Origin: DASRDU01 sp046331565
Lineage (GTDB): Bacteria; Acidobacteriota; Blastocatellia; RBC074
Reading direction: 5' to 3'
NCBI GenBank assembly: GCA_046331565.1
Contig: JAXLQP010000002.1
Location: 930,001-994,000, forward strand
Length of the DNA: 64,000 nt
The translations under genes and the position numbers were made by a program. Shown in pieces: positions 63,386-64,000 of the stretch (positions are counted from its first letter, which is position 1; each line of letters starts with the position of its first letter). Below the pieces are notes generated by a model. The model saw only the letters and a list, made by a program, of their open reading frames with translations, had not been told where the DNA came from and searched no databases.

Positions 63386-64000
63386 ATGAAGGCTATGCCA
63401 TCTGTTCATCGCTTCATTATCTTGATTCTGTTCTGCTGCTGGTGCAGCGCGGTGGTGCTGGCTGGTGAACTCAGCGCGGGCGTGGCGCGCGTTGAGATCA
63501 CGCCTCCGGTCGGATTTCCGATGGGCGGTTACGCAGCGCGCAAGGGGCCGTCAACCGGCGTTCACGATCCGTTATTTGCCACAGTGCTGCTGCTGAAAGC
63601 CGATGGAGTGACAGTAGCCATCGTCAGTTGCGATTTGCGTTCGTTTCCTTCCGAGCGCGTGCTTGCCATAGCGCGTGAACGCAGGCTGGCCGATCACGTC
63701 CTGATTGCTGTCACGCACAATCATTCAGGCCCGCTCACCTGGGAAGATCAGTCGTGGCCGAGCCGCGAAAAATCGTGGTTTGCTGCAACCGAAAACAAAA
63801 TCGTGCAGGCTGTCGCGGACGCTGCGAGGCAGATGTTCCCGGCGCGCATCGCTGCCGGATTCGGTGAAATCTATCTTGGCCACAATCGCCGCAAAGTTGA
63901 GCCGAACGGCAGCGTCACCATGTTCTGGCGCAATGCCGAAAGGCTGCCGACCTCGCCCATTGATCCGACTGTCGGCGTGATTCGCGTTGATGATGCGACC
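63386..64000 (+). CDS. neutral/alkaline ceramidase-like protein, exported (3' end cut by window)
   Basis: An open frame of 205 codons runs off the right edge. The N-terminus is a signal peptide (MKAMPSVHRFIILILFCCWC, cleavage near VLAGE). LSAGVARVEITPPVGFPMGG matches the opening of neutral/alkaline non-lysosomal ceramidase domains, and HVLIAVTHNHSGPLTWEDQS matches the conserved THxHSGP active-site segment. Members hydrolyse N-acyl sphingoid bases or unrelated amide lipids; many bacterial homologues are uncharacterised. ATG 63395 is an alternative start. Confidence 0.85.
   Translation, partial: MKAMPSVHRFIILILFCCWCSAVVLAGELSAGVARVEITPPVGFPMGGYAARKGPSTGVHDPLFATVLLLKADGVTVAIVSCDLRSFPSERVLAIARERRLADHVLIAVTHNHSGPLTWEDQSWPSREKSWFAATENKIVQAVADAARQMFPARIAAGFGEIYLGHNRRKVEPNGSVTMFWRNAERLPTSPIDPTVGVIRVDDAT

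Overview
The window looks like chromosomal DNA of a GC-rich, non-phage bacterium, most probably an Acidobacteriota of the Blastocatellia type. This is inferred from gene content: many secreted or helical-repeat proteins of uncertain function, a TldD/TldE pair, an EtfAB plus membrane FeS oxidoreductase module, zinc-ribbon and BON proteins, PocR-GAF-GGDEF signalling, and abundant short-period hairpin repeats. No marker gene fixes the taxonomy. I saw no rRNA, tRNA, CRISPR array, transposase or integrase. Both ends cut genes (queD at the left, a ceramidase-like gene at the right).

Layout. 1-10.6 kb: housekeeping genes (queD, NAD-type isocitrate dehydrogenase, mltG-ruvX, an ATP-grasp-like protein, a small coiled-coil protein behind a candidate structured leader, a double PilZ protein, an MFS exporter, ilvE, folD, coaE). 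10.6-16 kb: signalling pair, a PocR/GAF/GGDEF diguanylate cyclase followed by an AAA-type ATPase whose C-terminus resembles a degenerate RsbW-like domain. 16-18.6 kb: three tightly coupled genes (Tat-exported class V aminotransferase, NIPSNAP protein, EamA transporter). 18.6-21.6 kb: a 3-kb lower-GC insert between two copies of the EamA gene 3' end. It carries a small secreted Cys-containing protein, a helical-repeat secreted protein, and a thioredoxin-like protein in which an in-frame UGA sits exactly at the first cysteine of CxxC, a strong selenocysteine candidate.

21.6-33 kb: M61-like peptidase overlapping a membrane J-domain protein, a PPOX-fold protein, bacilliredoxin, a catalytically dead M16 homologue, ubiE/menG, tldD-tldE, and a penicillin-binding transpeptidase. 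33-38.5 kb: NtrB/NtrC-like two-component system, HAD phosphatase, cyclophilin, BON protein. 38.8-43.8 kb: zinc-ribbon membrane protein, queF, a type II restriction-modification pair (AccI-like REase and N6 MTase with overlapping ATGA), DHH phosphoesterase. 44-52.4 kb: a 1901-residue secreted transglutaminase/TPR protein, then clpS-clpA. 52.6-62.5 kb: fatty-acid/acyl-CoA oxidation module on the minus strand (two acyl-CoA dehydrogenases, EMO-type FeS oxidoreductase, etfA, etfB, aldehyde dehydrogenase) interrupted by a ribbon-helix-helix regulator and a serine hydrolase. 62.6-64 kb: DinB-like protein and the start of a neutral ceramidase-like protein.

A recurrent feature is a family of intergenic inverted repeats built from 7-nt (some 9-nt) tandem units. 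Each locus uses a different unit; several arms are perfect over 20-40 bp, and several repeats directly abut start codons in place of a Shine-Dalgarno sequence. One heptamer run lies inside the FeS oxidoreductase gene.
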